Shown here: piece by piece, positions 10,691 through 19,631 of the stretch
Position numbering within the stretch: the stretch's first letter is position 1
How the letters are laid out: the number at the start of each line of letters is the position of its first letter
Assembly: GCF_029222925.1 (NCBI RefSeq)
Contig: NZ_JARHUI010000002.1
Location: 62,001 to 126,000, forward strand
Length of the DNA: 64,000 nt
Source of the DNA: Algoriphagus sp. CAU 1675
GTDB lineage: Bacteria; Bacteroidota; Bacteroidia; Cytophagales; Cyclobacteriaceae
Direction: 5' to 3'
Made by a program: the position numbers and the translations under genes
The notes under the pieces: model-generated
What the model was told of the DNA's origin: nothing
Seen by the model: only the letters and a program-made list of their open reading frames with translations
Databases searched by the model: none

Positions 10691-10719
10691 AAAGCGGGTT
10701 TATATTACCCGCTTTTTTC
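10691..10719 (+). terminator. Rho-independent terminator of ssb
   Basis: Perfect 9-bp stem AAAGCGGGT / ACCCGCTTT with a 7-nt loop, then a run of T. It lies 30 bp after the ssb stop. Confidence 0.85.
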
Positions 10720-10745
10720 TCTTTAACTGAACCCTCTAAAAATTA

Positions 10746-10777
10746 AAAACCTCCGGAACATTGTTCCGAAGGTTTCA
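10746..10777 (-). terminator. Rho-independent terminator of the RND efflux operon
   Basis: Stem 10747-10759 with 10763-10775 (one mismatch in 13, 3-nt loop). On the minus strand it is followed by TTTTTAATT. It lies just past the RND stop at 10806 and so ends the minus-strand operon. Confidence 0.75.
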
Positions 10778-10805
10778 TAATAAAAAACCACCAACCTTAA
10801 ATCAA

Positions 10806-13800
10806 TCATGCTTTAATCTTACGCAGCGTCATATTCAACTTATCTGCCAGCAAATACATGACTGGTACGATCACTAACGTAAGGAAGGTCGCAAAGGTTA
10901 ACCCAAATATTACAGTCCATGCCATCGGTCCCCAAAATTCCGCATTGTCCCCTCCTACATAAAACTGTGGATCAAACTGGCTCAACAGAGTTCCAAAATT
11001 GACATTCATCCCAATTGCCAATGGGATCAAACCCAAGACAGTAGTGATAGCAGTCAGTAATACAGGTCTCAATCGGGTCTTGCCTGCCTCAATAATACTT
11101 GAAAGAAGGTCATTGTACTCCAAAAATCCTCCCTCTTCAATTCCCAATTCCTTGCGTCTTCGACTTCGGACCAGATTGGTATAGTCAATCAAAACGATCG
11201 CATTATTCACCACGACCCCTGCAAGGGAGATAATTCCGATACCGGTCATAATCACCACAAAGTCCATGTTGAAAATCACCAACCCTAAGAATACCCCAAT
11301 GGTACTGAGGACCACTGATGCCATGATAATCAAAGGAGTAATAATGGAATTAAACTGCGCGACAATGATCAAAAAGATCAATGAAACGGCTATCAGCAAA
11401 GCGTTTACCAAGAATGCCATGGATTTGGCCTGCTCCTCCTGCTCCCCGGTAAACTTGACGGTGATCCCGTCTGGAATCTGATAATCTGCCAATAAGTCTT
11501 GGATTTTCTGGTTGATCTCGGTAGGGTTATAACCATCCAGAACATTAGAATAGATCGTTACCGCTTTCTCCATGTCCTTTCTTTTTACCGAACCATAGGT
11601 AGAGCCATAGTGAATATCAGCAACTGCAGAAATTGGCACCTCTCTTTTTTCACCAAACTTATCCCTGAAACCGATTTTCTTATTCACCAAGGTATTGATG
11701 TCGTATCGGTAATCTTCTGCCAACCTCAACTGAATTGGATAATCATCTTCACCTTCTTTGTACTTTGAGACCTCCATACCAAATAAGGCAGTTCTCAGTT
11801 CGGTGGCAATCGTTGAAGTAGAAAGACCAAATCTTCTCGCCTTTTCCCTGTCTATATCCACAACAACTTCCGGGCTTCCCAGAGAAAGATCCGTCTTGAG
11901 TTCTTCAACACCTTCTATGTTTTTCTGATCCAAAAACTCCTTGGTCCGATTGACAAAGGCAATAAGCTGCTCATAGTCTTCGGAGACAAACTCAATATTA
12001 ATAGGATTACCAACTGGAGGGCCATTTCTCTGCTTGCCCACAGTGATCAAAACCCCTGGATATTTCTCAACTAGTTTACGAATATCTTCCATGGCCAAGT
12101 TGGTGTTCACTCCCTGTCGGTCTATATAATCCACAAAGCCGATGGTGATTTTAGCTTTATGGGGAGTGGCTTCGTTGGTGCTACCTTCAGTAGGATCGGA
12201 AGTTCCTTCTCCAACTTGGGTGATTACAGATTCGATGATTTTATTGTAAGGTTCAAGAACCTCCATCATCTCATCTTCCATGTCGTCCACAAAGGCATTG
12301 GTGGCCTCGATATCCGCACCCATCGGAAACTCCACATAGACATTGATCAACTGGGGCTTGTTGTCCGGAAACAAAAGCACCTTAGGTGAACGGATAGCCA
12401 AAAGGCCTGCAGACCCGATCAATACCAAGAAGATTCCACCGAAAAACCAAAATGGCCTACTTCCATTCAATGCAAATTTGAGGGTTCTCTCATAAATATC
12501 TTCCAATTTGGAAAGAAGCACGATTTGGAACCAGGCGATGGCCTTTCGTAAAACAAAGACGTTGAAGAGCGTAAGAACAGATGCCACCAAAGCCAAGGAT
12601 CCCATAGCAGTCAAGCCGGTGAGATAAAAGATAGCCGATAGCACCAAGAATATTCCCGAAACAATGATTGGTTTCTTTTTAGGCTTCACCTTGTTCACAT
12701 CTTCCACTTTCATAAACATGGAAGTCATCACTGGATTGATTACCAATGCAACAAACAAGGAAGAGGAAAGTACAATGATCAGAGTAATCGGAAGGTATTT
12801 CATAAATTCCCCGATGGTGTCTTGCCAGAAAGCCAGAGGTAGAAAAGCCCCCAAGGTCGTAGCAGTGGAAGTAATAATTGGCCAAGCCACTTCCCCTACC
12901 CCCTCTTTCGCTGCTCGAAGCGGGCTTTTTCCTTCCGACATCAGACGGTAGATATTCTCCACCACCACGATACCATTGTCCACGAGCATACCCAAAGCCA
13001 GGATCAGGGAAAACAGAACCATCAGGTTCAGTGTAATCCCAAAGGCATTGAGGATCAAGAAGGAGATAAACATGGATAGCGGAATCGCCGAACCCACGAA
13101 AAGGGCATTGCGGAAGCCCATGAAAAACATCAGCACCAAGACCACCAGTATAATCCCAAAGATGATGGAATTTTCCAAATCACTCACCTGGGTTCTGGTG
13201 CTCTTACTCTGGTCATTGGTGATGGTCACCTCCAGGTCTTTAGGAAATCTGTTGGCTTGGGTTTCATCGATGATCGCCTTGATTTTATCGGCCGCGTCCA
13301 ACAAGTTCTCCCCGGATCTCTTTACGACGTTGATCGTCACTACAGGAAGGTTCTTATTTCTGGCGTAGCTGCTTCTATCCTTGTAGGTATCCTTTACTTC
13401 AGCAACATCTCGCAGATATACAATTTTGTTGTTGTCTGTCTTGACGATAATGTCCAAAAGGTCCAAAGGATTGCTAAATTCCCCATCGATACGCAAGGTG
13501 CTCTGATAATCCCCGGCTCGGATATTTCCACCGGAAATTGTCACATTTTCTGCTTGAACTGCCCCAGAAATATCGGAGAAGCTAACCCCTACAGCCTCCA
13601 TTTTGTAAGGATCTGCGTTGATCTGAATCTCCCGCTCCACGGTACCTGCAAGGTCTGCTTTGGAGATTTCCGGAAGCTTTTCGATTTCATCCTCCAGGTA
13701 TTCCCCAAACTTCTTCAGTTCCGCTTCCGAATAATTTCCGGTAAGGTTCACGTTCATAATCGGAAAATCCGAAGTATTGATTTCCAATACACTCGGGTCC

Positions 13801-14210
13801 TGATCCAAATCAGTGGGCAATTCACTTTTTGCCTGATCCACAGCATCCTTTACATCCTGAATTGCCTTGGTAATTTCAACCCCAGGGGAAAAAGTGATCA
13901 CAATGGATGAAAAGTCCTGAACCGATGTGGATTTGATATCCTTGACATCGTTCAATCCCTTCAATTCCTTTTCAATAGGTCTCGTGATCAGGTTTTCCAT
14001 ATCCACCGGTGAATTACCAGGATAAGGTGTACCTACATAAACCGTAGGAATAACCACCTCTGGAAAACTTTCCTTGGGCATTGTTCTATAAGCCCCTAAT
14101 CCCAATACGGTGATAATCAGCGTCAATATGATCACAGAAGTAGAATTGTCCACACTGAAACTGGACAGTCCAAACTCCCTGATTACTTTATTATTTGATT
14201 GTTCAGCCAT
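10806..14210 (-). CDS. RND-family efflux pump permease (AcrB/HAE1-like)
   Basis: 1134 residues, full RND length. TM1 starts near residue 25 (STSVIILTLIITVLGLG), two large periplasmic loops follow TM1 and TM7, and the second membrane block begins at AKSMAFLVNALL. The TM4 proton-relay segment is LALGMLVDNGIVVVEN, and GVVVNNAIVLIDY is the matching TM10 region. It is the inner-membrane drug/solute:H+ antiporter. It is preceded with a 3-bp gap by its periplasmic adaptor and, further up, TolC and TetR genes, giving a complete tripartite operon. It belongs to the hydrophobic-substrate type rather than the heavy-metal CzcA type, judged only by motif appearance. Confidence 0.93.
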   Translation of the reverse strand: MAEQSNNKVIREFGLSSFSVDNSTSVIILTLIITVLGLGAYRTMPKESFPEVVIPTVYVGTPYPGNSPVDMENLITRPIEKELKGLNDVKDIKSTSVQDFSSIVITFSPGVEITKAIQDVKDAVDQAKSELPTDLDQDPSVLEINTSDFPIMNVNLTGNYSEAELKKFGEYLEDEIEKLPEISKADLAGTVEREIQINADPYKMEAVGVSFSDISGAVQAENVTISGGNIRAGDYQSTLRIDGEFSNPLDLLDIIVKTDNNKIVYLRDVAEVKDTYKDRSSYARNKNLPVVTINVVKRSGENLLDAADKIKAIIDETQANRFPKDLEVTITNDQSKSTRTQVSDLENSIIFGIILVVLVLMFFMGFRNALFVGSAIPLSMFISFLILNAFGITLNLMVLFSLILALGMLVDNGIVVVENIYRLMSEGKSPLRAAKEGVGEVAWPIITSTATTLGAFLPLAFWQDTIGEFMKYLPITLIIVLSSSLFVALVINPVMTSMFMKVEDVNKVKPKKKPIIVSGIFLVLSAIFYLTGLTAMGSLALVASVLTLFNVFVLRKAIAWFQIVLLSKLEDIYERTLKFALNGSRPFWFFGGIFLVLIGSAGLLAIRSPKVLLFPDNKPQLINVYVEFPMGADIEATNAFVDDMEDEMMEVLEPYNKIIESVITQVGEGTSDPTEGSTNEATPHKAKITIGFVDYIDRQGVNTNLAMEDIRKLVEKYPGVLITVGKQRNGPPVGNPINIEFVSEDYEQLIAFVNRTKEFLDQKNIEGVEELKTDLSLGSPEVVVDIDREKARRFGLSTSTIATELRTALFGMEVSKYKEGEDDYPIQLRLAEDYRYDINTLVNKKIGFRDKFGEKREVPISAVADIHYGSTYGSVKRKDMEKAVTIYSNVLDGYNPTEINQKIQDLLADYQIPDGITVKFTGEQEEQAKSMAFLVNALLIAVSLIFLIIVAQFNSIITPLIIMASVVLSTIGVFLGLVIFNMDFVVIMTGIGIISLAGVVVNNAIVLIDYTNLVRSRRRKELGIEEGGFLEYNDLLSSIIEAGKTRLRPVLLTAITTVLGLIPLAIGMNVNFGTLLSQFDPQFYVGGDNAEFWGPMAWTVIFGLTFATFLTLVIVPVMYLLADKLNMTLRKIKA

Positions 14211-14213
14211 GAT

Positions 14214-15350
14214 TTACAGCTTCGAAATGTTCACATTGAAATTGTCCCCTACTTCTCTAAAACCCTTGTCCACCAGGATCTCATCCCCTACCAGACCTTC
14301 CAGGATTTCGGTTTCGTTATTGAAGGTTTTTCCTCTTTTCACATATTTCTTCCTTGCAATATTCTCTTCAACCGTAAAGATGTAATCCCCACGATTGTCA
14401 CTTAGAATCAAGTAATTCGGAACGATCACCGAACTAGAATTTTCATAATCCTTGATTTTCAATACGGCAAGCATATTGGGTTTTACCTCCGAAATACTTG
14501 GTAAAAACACCTCCGCTTTGAAGGTTCTGTTGTTTGGATTGATAATGGAACCAATTGCAGAAACCTTGGTTTTCAAATCCTGCTCAATCGAAGGAAAATA
14601 AACTTCTACAGAATCTCCTTTTGTCAAAACCCCCACATAAGCTTCAGAAACGTCCGCTTCAATAAACAGGTCATTTTCTCCTACAAACTGGAACATTGCC
14701 GATCCAGGCTGCACCAATTCACCCAAGCGAACATTGATGGATTCGATCGTTCCGTCAAATGGAGCCTTAACTACTGTCTTCTGAAGCTGAGTTCTCAAAG
14801 TAGCCAAACTACGCTCCAAGCTTTCCTTTCTATTTTTTGCTTCCAGATATTGGATTTCCGTACCGATTTCCTGCCTCCACAATCTTTCCTGCTTTTCGAA
14901 TAAGGTTTTGGCTAAATCCAGGCTGATCGTCAATTCATCTATATTTCTCTGAATAGCTTCCGGATCGATCTTGGCAAGGACAGTCCCCTTGGAGACTCTC
15001 ATCCCCTCCACTGCAGGAATTTCCAAAATCACCCCAGCACTCTCGGAGCTAATGCTGACATTCTTTTTGGAAACAACGGAACCCGTCACTTCTACATAAT
15101 GCACAAAGCGGTCCTTTTTAGCATTTGTTGTGGATATTAATATTGATTTTTGGCCTGAACGGGCGAAATCCGGATCCAATTCAGCGATTTCCGCCTCCAG
15201 TGTTCTTATGGATTCAGCAATTTCATTGGCTTGAGTCTTCAATTCAGCCAATTGGTTCTTTTTAACCTCCAATTCTCTCTCATCAGTTGCACAGGACGCA
15301 ATCAAACCTCCGAGAATGATAATTGGTAAAAATTTAAGCGTTGCTTTCAT
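14214..15350 (-). CDS. RND efflux periplasmic adaptor (membrane fusion lipoprotein)
   Basis: 378 residues from the ATG at 15350; the frame is open upstream to 15455 but only this start gives a signal peptide. Lipobox GGLIASC, then a coiled coil (VKKNQLAELKTQANEIAES). A lipoyl/barrel-sandwich half follows (GVILEIPAVEGMRVSKGTVLAKID), then an alpha-hairpin (about 150-200), the second half (TVVKAPFDGTIESINVRLGE) and a beta-barrel/MPD end. It links the RND pump to the outer-membrane channel. Three bp separate it from the permease gene; 52 bp separate it from tolC. Confidence 0.93.
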   Translation of the reverse strand: MKATLKFLPIIILGGLIASCATDERELEVKKNQLAELKTQANEIAESIRTLEAEIAELDPDFARSGQKSILISTTNAKKDRFVHYVEVTGSVVSKKNVSISSESAGVILEIPAVEGMRVSKGTVLAKIDPEAIQRNIDELTISLDLAKTLFEKQERLWRQEIGTEIQYLEAKNRKESLERSLATLRTQLQKTVVKAPFDGTIESINVRLGELVQPGSAMFQFVGENDLFIEADVSEAYVGVLTKGDSVEVYFPSIEQDLKTKVSAIGSIINPNNRTFKAEVFLPSISEVKPNMLAVLKIKDYENSSSVIVPNYLILSDNRGDYIFTVEENIARKKYVKRGKTFNNETEILEGLVGDEILVDKGFREVGDNFNVNISKL

Positions 15351-15402
15351 GATTGATTTTATGATGTCTTTGGAATAATGCCTAAAAGGCAGTTGGTTTA
15401 GT

Positions 15403-16755
15403 TTAATTTTCTGTCGATAAAAGCCCCAGAGCTTTTTCGAGGTCCACTTTTGCAATCAGTCCGTCATAGAGTGCAGATAGGTAATTGATCTCTGCCTCGA
15501 TGAGTGCCGCATCTGCTTCTACTACTTCCAAGTTGGAACCTACGCCTTCATTGTACTTGATTTTGGAAATATCATAGACCTCTTTGGCAAGCTCGAGGTT
15601 TTCACGCTGCACATTGAGAACCTCCAAATCATTTCTAAGATTAGTTTTGGCGGTGAACACCTCATTTTTGATGGATTCATTCAAGAAGTAGCGCTGATTC
15701 TCCAATTGCTGGATCTGAATTCTGTTTTTTTGGATTCTTGCGCTTTTCCGGAGGCCATCAAAAACAGGAACGCTCATACTGAGTCCGATCAAGGAGCTTC
15801 CAAACCAGTTTTGCTTGTTGAAAGTTGTTTTCAGGGTATTCCCTGCTCCCAGTCGCTGCATATTCCCCACCAAGTCAATGGATGGCATATACTGGGCATG
15901 GTTGTTTTTCAAGTCCAGGTTGATCAGTTCTATATTTGTGTTCAATTGTTTGACCTCCACTCTCTCCGTTCCTTCCTCTGCAAGCAATGCATCCAGTTCC
16001 TCAATAGGATTGATGGTTTCCAGGGATTCGGTCAATTCCAAATCGAATTCCATAGGCATTCCCATTTGCAGTTTGAGGATTTGCTCACTAATCTCCAGCG
16101 CGGCCTGACTTCTTTCCACTTGGGTATAGGTATTGTTTCTCTGAACCTGAATTCTGGAAACCTCGATCTTTTCTGCAAAACCAGCTTCATTCAGAGCTTT
16201 GGTTTCCTGAAGTAAAGTATCGATCCTGCTCAGATTGGCCTTGGCAAGTTTGATTCTCTCCTGATTAACCAAGACTCCGAAATAAGCCTTTTTAACTGAC
16301 TCAATTACATCATTTTCAGCTTTAACCAAATCGAGATCCGTGAGATTTTTATAGGTTTTGGCGGCTCTTAATCCTACGAAAAAAGAACCGTCAAATAACA
16401 TTTGGGTCACATTGGCTGCTAAGGTTGACTGATAACTGACCCCAAATCTTGCCGGGATCACATCTCCAGGGATGTCGGGATTGGCAAAAGGGCCATCATT
16501 GGGCAAGAATACCACCGGAATGGATGGATTGTAATTGATTCCAAAGGACCCGTTGATCTGTGGTAGGCCATCCGCTGTAGTTTCCTTGACTGTAGCCTTG
16601 GAAATCAAAGTCTCCAATCGGGCATTTTTTGCATTGCTGTTATTTTCCAGGGAATAACTGAGAGCATCCTCAAGAGAAAGGCGCACAAACTGCTGTGCAG
16701 TCACCTCATAGGCTCCCATCACTAGAAATAAAAAGGCTAAAATGTAATTTTTCAT
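15403..16755 (-). CDS. TolC-family outer-membrane efflux channel
   Basis: 450 residues from the ATG at 16755 (a GTG one codon earlier also fits). Signal peptide MKNYILAFLFLVMGAYEVTAQ, then two TolC repeats with long amphipathic helices: LSLEDALSYSLENNSNAKNA opens repeat 1, and the second repeat ends in KYNEGVGSNLEVVEADAAL, a classic OEP motif. It forms the outer-membrane duct of the pump. The ATG overlaps the tetR stop in a TGATG arrangement, so translation is coupled. Confidence 0.93.
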   Translation of the reverse strand: MKNYILAFLFLVMGAYEVTAQQFVRLSLEDALSYSLENNSNAKNARLETLISKATVKETTADGLPQINGSFGINYNPSIPVVFLPNDGPFANPDIPGDVIPARFGVSYQSTLAANVTQMLFDGSFFVGLRAAKTYKNLTDLDLVKAENDVIESVKKAYFGVLVNQERIKLAKANLSRIDTLLQETKALNEAGFAEKIEVSRIQVQRNNTYTQVERSQAALEISEQILKLQMGMPMEFDLELTESLETINPIEELDALLAEEGTERVEVKQLNTNIELINLDLKNNHAQYMPSIDLVGNMQRLGAGNTLKTTFNKQNWFGSSLIGLSMSVPVFDGLRKSARIQKNRIQIQQLENQRYFLNESIKNEVFTAKTNLRNDLEVLNVQRENLELAKEVYDISKIKYNEGVGSNLEVVEADAALIEAEINYLSALYDGLIAKVDLEKALGLLSTEN

Positions 16756-17369
16756 CACGATGCTGTACGTTCTTGCGTTTCTTTTTGTGTTTGGTAGGCT
16801 TGTCTTCCTTTTTCGGTAAAAATCCCATGCAGAAAATGATCCAGCATCTGCATTTGAAAGTCTACCAGGTTAAAATCATTACGTTGAAAATTAGAAGGAT
16901 CAAATGCAGAAGTAATCTGCTCCACCCTTAAACGAGCCAGAATATTGGAGTCTATTTCACTTCTGAAGTATCCCAAAGTCTTTCCCTTTTCAAGAATAAA
17001 GACCAAGTCCTTTTGAATAATTCCCTCCTTGTGCCGTTCAAAAATTTCCCATACATCTGGAAAATATTTTTGAATCTCCAAAATGGCGATGGGGTTAATT
17101 TTTGATAGGCTCTCCCGCATATACTTGGATAAATTAACCAGGTGTTCGATCACTCCATCTTCTGATTCAATCAAAAAGGACATGTCCTCTTGGTCCTTTT
17201 GAAGCTTCTTTTCAAAGGTTTCCTTTAATAGTTCCTTCTTGTCCTTGAATTCCTGATAAAGTGTTTTTTTAGATATCCCGAGCTGCCTAGCTACATCATC
17301 CATGGTCACATTTCTGATACCATAAGTCGAAAATTGCCCAATAGCAAACTCCAAAATTTTTTCTCTCAT
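16755..17369 (-). CDS. TetR-family repressor of the efflux operon
   Basis: 204 residues. The N-terminal helix-turn-helix reads REKILEFAIGQFSTYGIRNV then TMDDVARQLGISKKTLYQEF, the typical TetR DNA-binding unit; the rest is a helical ligand domain. It is the first gene of the minus-strand operon, and an inverted-repeat operator covers its own promoter, which indicates autorepression relieved by a pump substrate. The ATG at 17369 is preferred over a GTG at 17375. Confidence 0.92.
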   Translation of the reverse strand: MREKILEFAIGQFSTYGIRNVTMDDVARQLGISKKTLYQEFKDKKELLKETFEKKLQKDQEDMSFLIESEDGVIEHLVNLSKYMRESLSKINPIAILEIQKYFPDVWEIFERHKEGIIQKDLVFILEKGKTLGYFRSEIDSNILARLRVEQITSAFDPSNFQRNDFNLVDFQMQMLDHFLHGIFTEKGRQAYQTQKETQERTAS

Positions 17370-17393
17370 CTCCACTCTTTATCAAATTTGAGG

Positions 17394-17424
17394 CAAAACT
17401 AAGGAAACTATTTACACCCCCAAA
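17394..17424 (-). promoter_or_regulatory. Bacteroidota-type promoter of the tetR-efflux operon
   Basis: On the minus strand, TTTG (17424-17421) lies 19 nt before TAGTTTTG (17401-17394). This fits the TTTG-N19-TAnnTTTG promoter of the group. The predicted start would give a leader of about 20 nt before the ATG at 17369. Confidence 0.7.
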
Positions 17425-17436
17425 GTTTCCGAAGTT
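17397..17436. promoter_or_regulatory. Putative TetR operator (inverted repeat)
   Basis: Arm AACTAAGGAAACT (17397-17409) and arm AGTTTCCGAAGTT (17424-17436) are inverted copies matching at 11 of 13 positions with a 14-nt spacer. The repeat spans both promoter boxes of the tetR operon, as expected for an autorepressor site. Confidence 0.7.
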
Positions 17437-17840
17437 TTAATTAAGAATTTTATTTGGGAAAAAGCTTGAATAAAAATACACCTAAAAAAAATCTCATGAA
17501 TCATCAAGGGATTAAAACAGATAATTTTGCAGGAAAGTCCATCCTGTTCTTTTGGAAAAACTAATTCATTTTGGAAACTGATCTCAAAATGACACCTTGG
17601 AGTCTGTACGTTAATTGCTTCACCTGAGTTTAAAAAGAACATTCAGAATACCGAACCAATTTACGTTGGTTCAAAACAGGCTCCTACTCTAGTTGATCTT
17701 GAATGGAAAAATGGAGGAGAAGATTCCCCTCCTAAAATCATCTTTGGTCAGTCTTTTAGCTAATTTTTATCATGTTTTGAATTGTCTTTTTTAAGTTTCT
17801 ATTCTAAAGGCTCCTTTTATATTAGCCGAAAATTACCGTT
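17437..17840. other. 404-bp intergenic region between tetR and fhs
   Basis: No coding frame looks real here. It contains a perfect 7-bp inverted repeat GAACCAA-N6-TTGGTTC (17653-17672) and an imperfect hairpin (17713-17732, GGAGGAGAA against TTCCCCTCC). Either could sit in the fhs leader. I found no clear TAnnTTTG box before fhs and no match to a known riboswitch. Confidence 0.5.
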
Positions 17841-19508
17841 ATGACTGACATAGAAATTGCAAATAGTATCACCCCGAGCCATATCAAGGAAGTAGCCTCC
17901 AAGTTGGATATTCCGGAAGATGAGTTGGAGTTTTATGGAAAATTCAAGGCCAAATTACCCCTGAACCTCATCAATGAAAACAAAATCAAACAAAGTAATT
18001 TGATATTGGTCACGGCCATTACCCCCACCCCTGCCGGTGAGGGCAAAACCACTACAACGATTGGCCTGGTAGATGCCTTAAATAAAACGGGAAATAAAAC
18101 CACCGCAGTGATCCGAGAACCCAGCCTTGGACCCGTATTTGGAATCAAGGGAGGTGCAGCCGGAGGTGGATGGAGTCAGGTGATCCCCATGGAGGACATC
18201 AATCTCCATTTTACAGGAGATTTTCATGCGATAGAAAAAGCCAACAATCTACTTGCCGCTCTTATTGACAACAATATCCAAAGCAAAACAAGAAGTCAGA
18301 ACATTGACCCCAGAAAGGTGCTTTGGAAAAGAGCCATGGACATGAATGACCGGGCACTTCGGAATACCGTAGTCGCTTTGGGCGGAATGGCTGGAGGCTT
18401 GCCACGGGAAACTGGATTTAATATCACGGCTGCCAGTGAGATCATGGCCATTCTTTGCCAAAGTAAGGGATTGCAAGACCTAAAAGACCGATTTTCAAAA
18501 ATCTATATAGGAGACCGTTTTGATGGGACACCCGTATTTGCGGGAGATCTCAATGCCCAAGGAGCCATGGCTACCTTGATGAAGGATGCCATCAAACCCA
18601 ACCTTGCCCAAACCCTGGAACACAACCCTGCCATCATTCATGGAGGACCTTTTGCAAATATTGCCCAGGGAACCAACTCTATTCTGGCTACCAAAATGGG
18701 AATGAGCCTAAGTGATTTTGTGGTCACTGAAGGAGGCTTTGGATCAGATTTGGGTGCCGAAAAGTTCTTCAACATCAAATGCAGGGAGGCCGAACTCTCC
18801 CCAAAAGTCGTGGTCCTGGTGGCTACCATCCGCGCTTTGAAATACCATGGAGGCAAAGCACTATCCGAATTAACCCAGGAAGATTTGTCCGCATTGGAAA
18901 AAGGATTTGAAAACTTAGCCGGACATATTGAATCCCTTCAAAGTTTTGGGGTTCCCATCGTAGTTTCCATTAATGCCTTCAGCAGCGACACAGAAGCCGA
19001 AAAACAAAGCCTGTTGCAGTATTGTAAAAACCTGGGAATTCCGGCCGCTTTAAGTTATGGCTGGGCCAAGGGCGGATCAGGCTGTCTTGATCTGGCAGAG
19101 CTCGTCATCAATGCCGCTGCCCACAGCGGGTCAACCTTCCATAAAACCTACGAGGACGAAGACCCAATCCTTACCAAAATCGAAAAAGTAGCAAAAACCA
19201 TTTACGGAGCTTCCCATGTCACGCTGAGCAATCAGGCACAATCCAAACTCAAGCGATTTGAGAATCTGGGCTATGGGAAATTACCAGTTTGCATCGCCAA
19301 AACCCAAAAAAGTTTCAGTGACAATGAAAAGCTGTTGGGTAGACCCAAAAATTTTGAACTCCATATCCGGGATTTTGAAATAGCCGCAGGGGCCGGATTT
19401 GTAATTCCAATTGCAGGAGACATTCTACGCATGCCCGGTTTGCCCGCAACTCCTGCAGCAGAATCCATTGATATTGATTCAGAAGGAACAATCACCGGCC
19501 TTTCCTGA
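17841..19508 (+). CDS. fhs: Formate--tetrahydrofolate ligase
   Basis: 555 residues, the normal length. The P-loop is TPTPAGEGKTTTTIG (about 61-75), followed by REPSLGPVFGIKGGAAGGG and the C-terminal GDILRMPGLPATPAAESID, all invariant in the family. The enzyme makes 10-formyl-THF from formate, ATP and THF, supplying one-carbon units for purine and initiator-tRNA formylation. The purL gene for purine synthesis follows 123 bp later with its own promoter, a sensible functional pairing. Confidence 0.97.
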   Translation: MTDIEIANSITPSHIKEVASKLDIPEDELEFYGKFKAKLPLNLINENKIKQSNLILVTAITPTPAGEGKTTTTIGLVDALNKTGNKTTAVIREPSLGPVFGIKGGAAGGGWSQVIPMEDINLHFTGDFHAIEKANNLLAALIDNNIQSKTRSQNIDPRKVLWKRAMDMNDRALRNTVVALGGMAGGLPRETGFNITAASEIMAILCQSKGLQDLKDRFSKIYIGDRFDGTPVFAGDLNAQGAMATLMKDAIKPNLAQTLEHNPAIIHGGPFANIAQGTNSILATKMGMSLSDFVVTEGGFGSDLGAEKFFNIKCREAELSPKVVVLVATIRALKYHGGKALSELTQEDLSALEKGFENLAGHIESLQSFGVPIVVSINAFSSDTEAEKQSLLQYCKNLGIPAALSYGWAKGGSGCLDLAELVINAAAHSGSTFHKTYEDEDPILTKIEKVAKTIYGASHVTLSNQAQSKLKRFENLGYGKLPVCIAKTQKSFSDNEKLLGRPKNFELHIRDFEIAAGAGFVIPIAGDILRMPGLPATPAAESIDIDSEGTITGLS

Positions 19509-19603
19509 GGCATCATTGAATTCAAACACATGGAAAGTTGAGAGATTGGTGATTTTTCCAATCTTTCAATTTTCAATTTTTTCCAAAGATTATTTCAATT
19601 CCT

Positions 19604-19611
19604 TACCTTTG
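19604..19611 (+). promoter_or_regulatory. -7 box (TACCTTTG) of purL
   Basis: TACCTTTG matches TAnnTTTG and lies 20 bp before the purL ATG. It implies a very short leader and transcription separate from fhs. Confidence 0.5.
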
Positions 19612-19631
19612 CATCTTACCAGCTCAAGGAC

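Noticed and set aside
17412-17642. 76-codon minus-strand frame between tetR and fhs
   Set aside because: It overlaps the TetR operator region and its translation has no coding character.
17700-17840. Tetrahydrofolate-type riboswitch before fhs
   Set aside because: I found no match to the known THF riboswitch core; only simple hairpins are visible.
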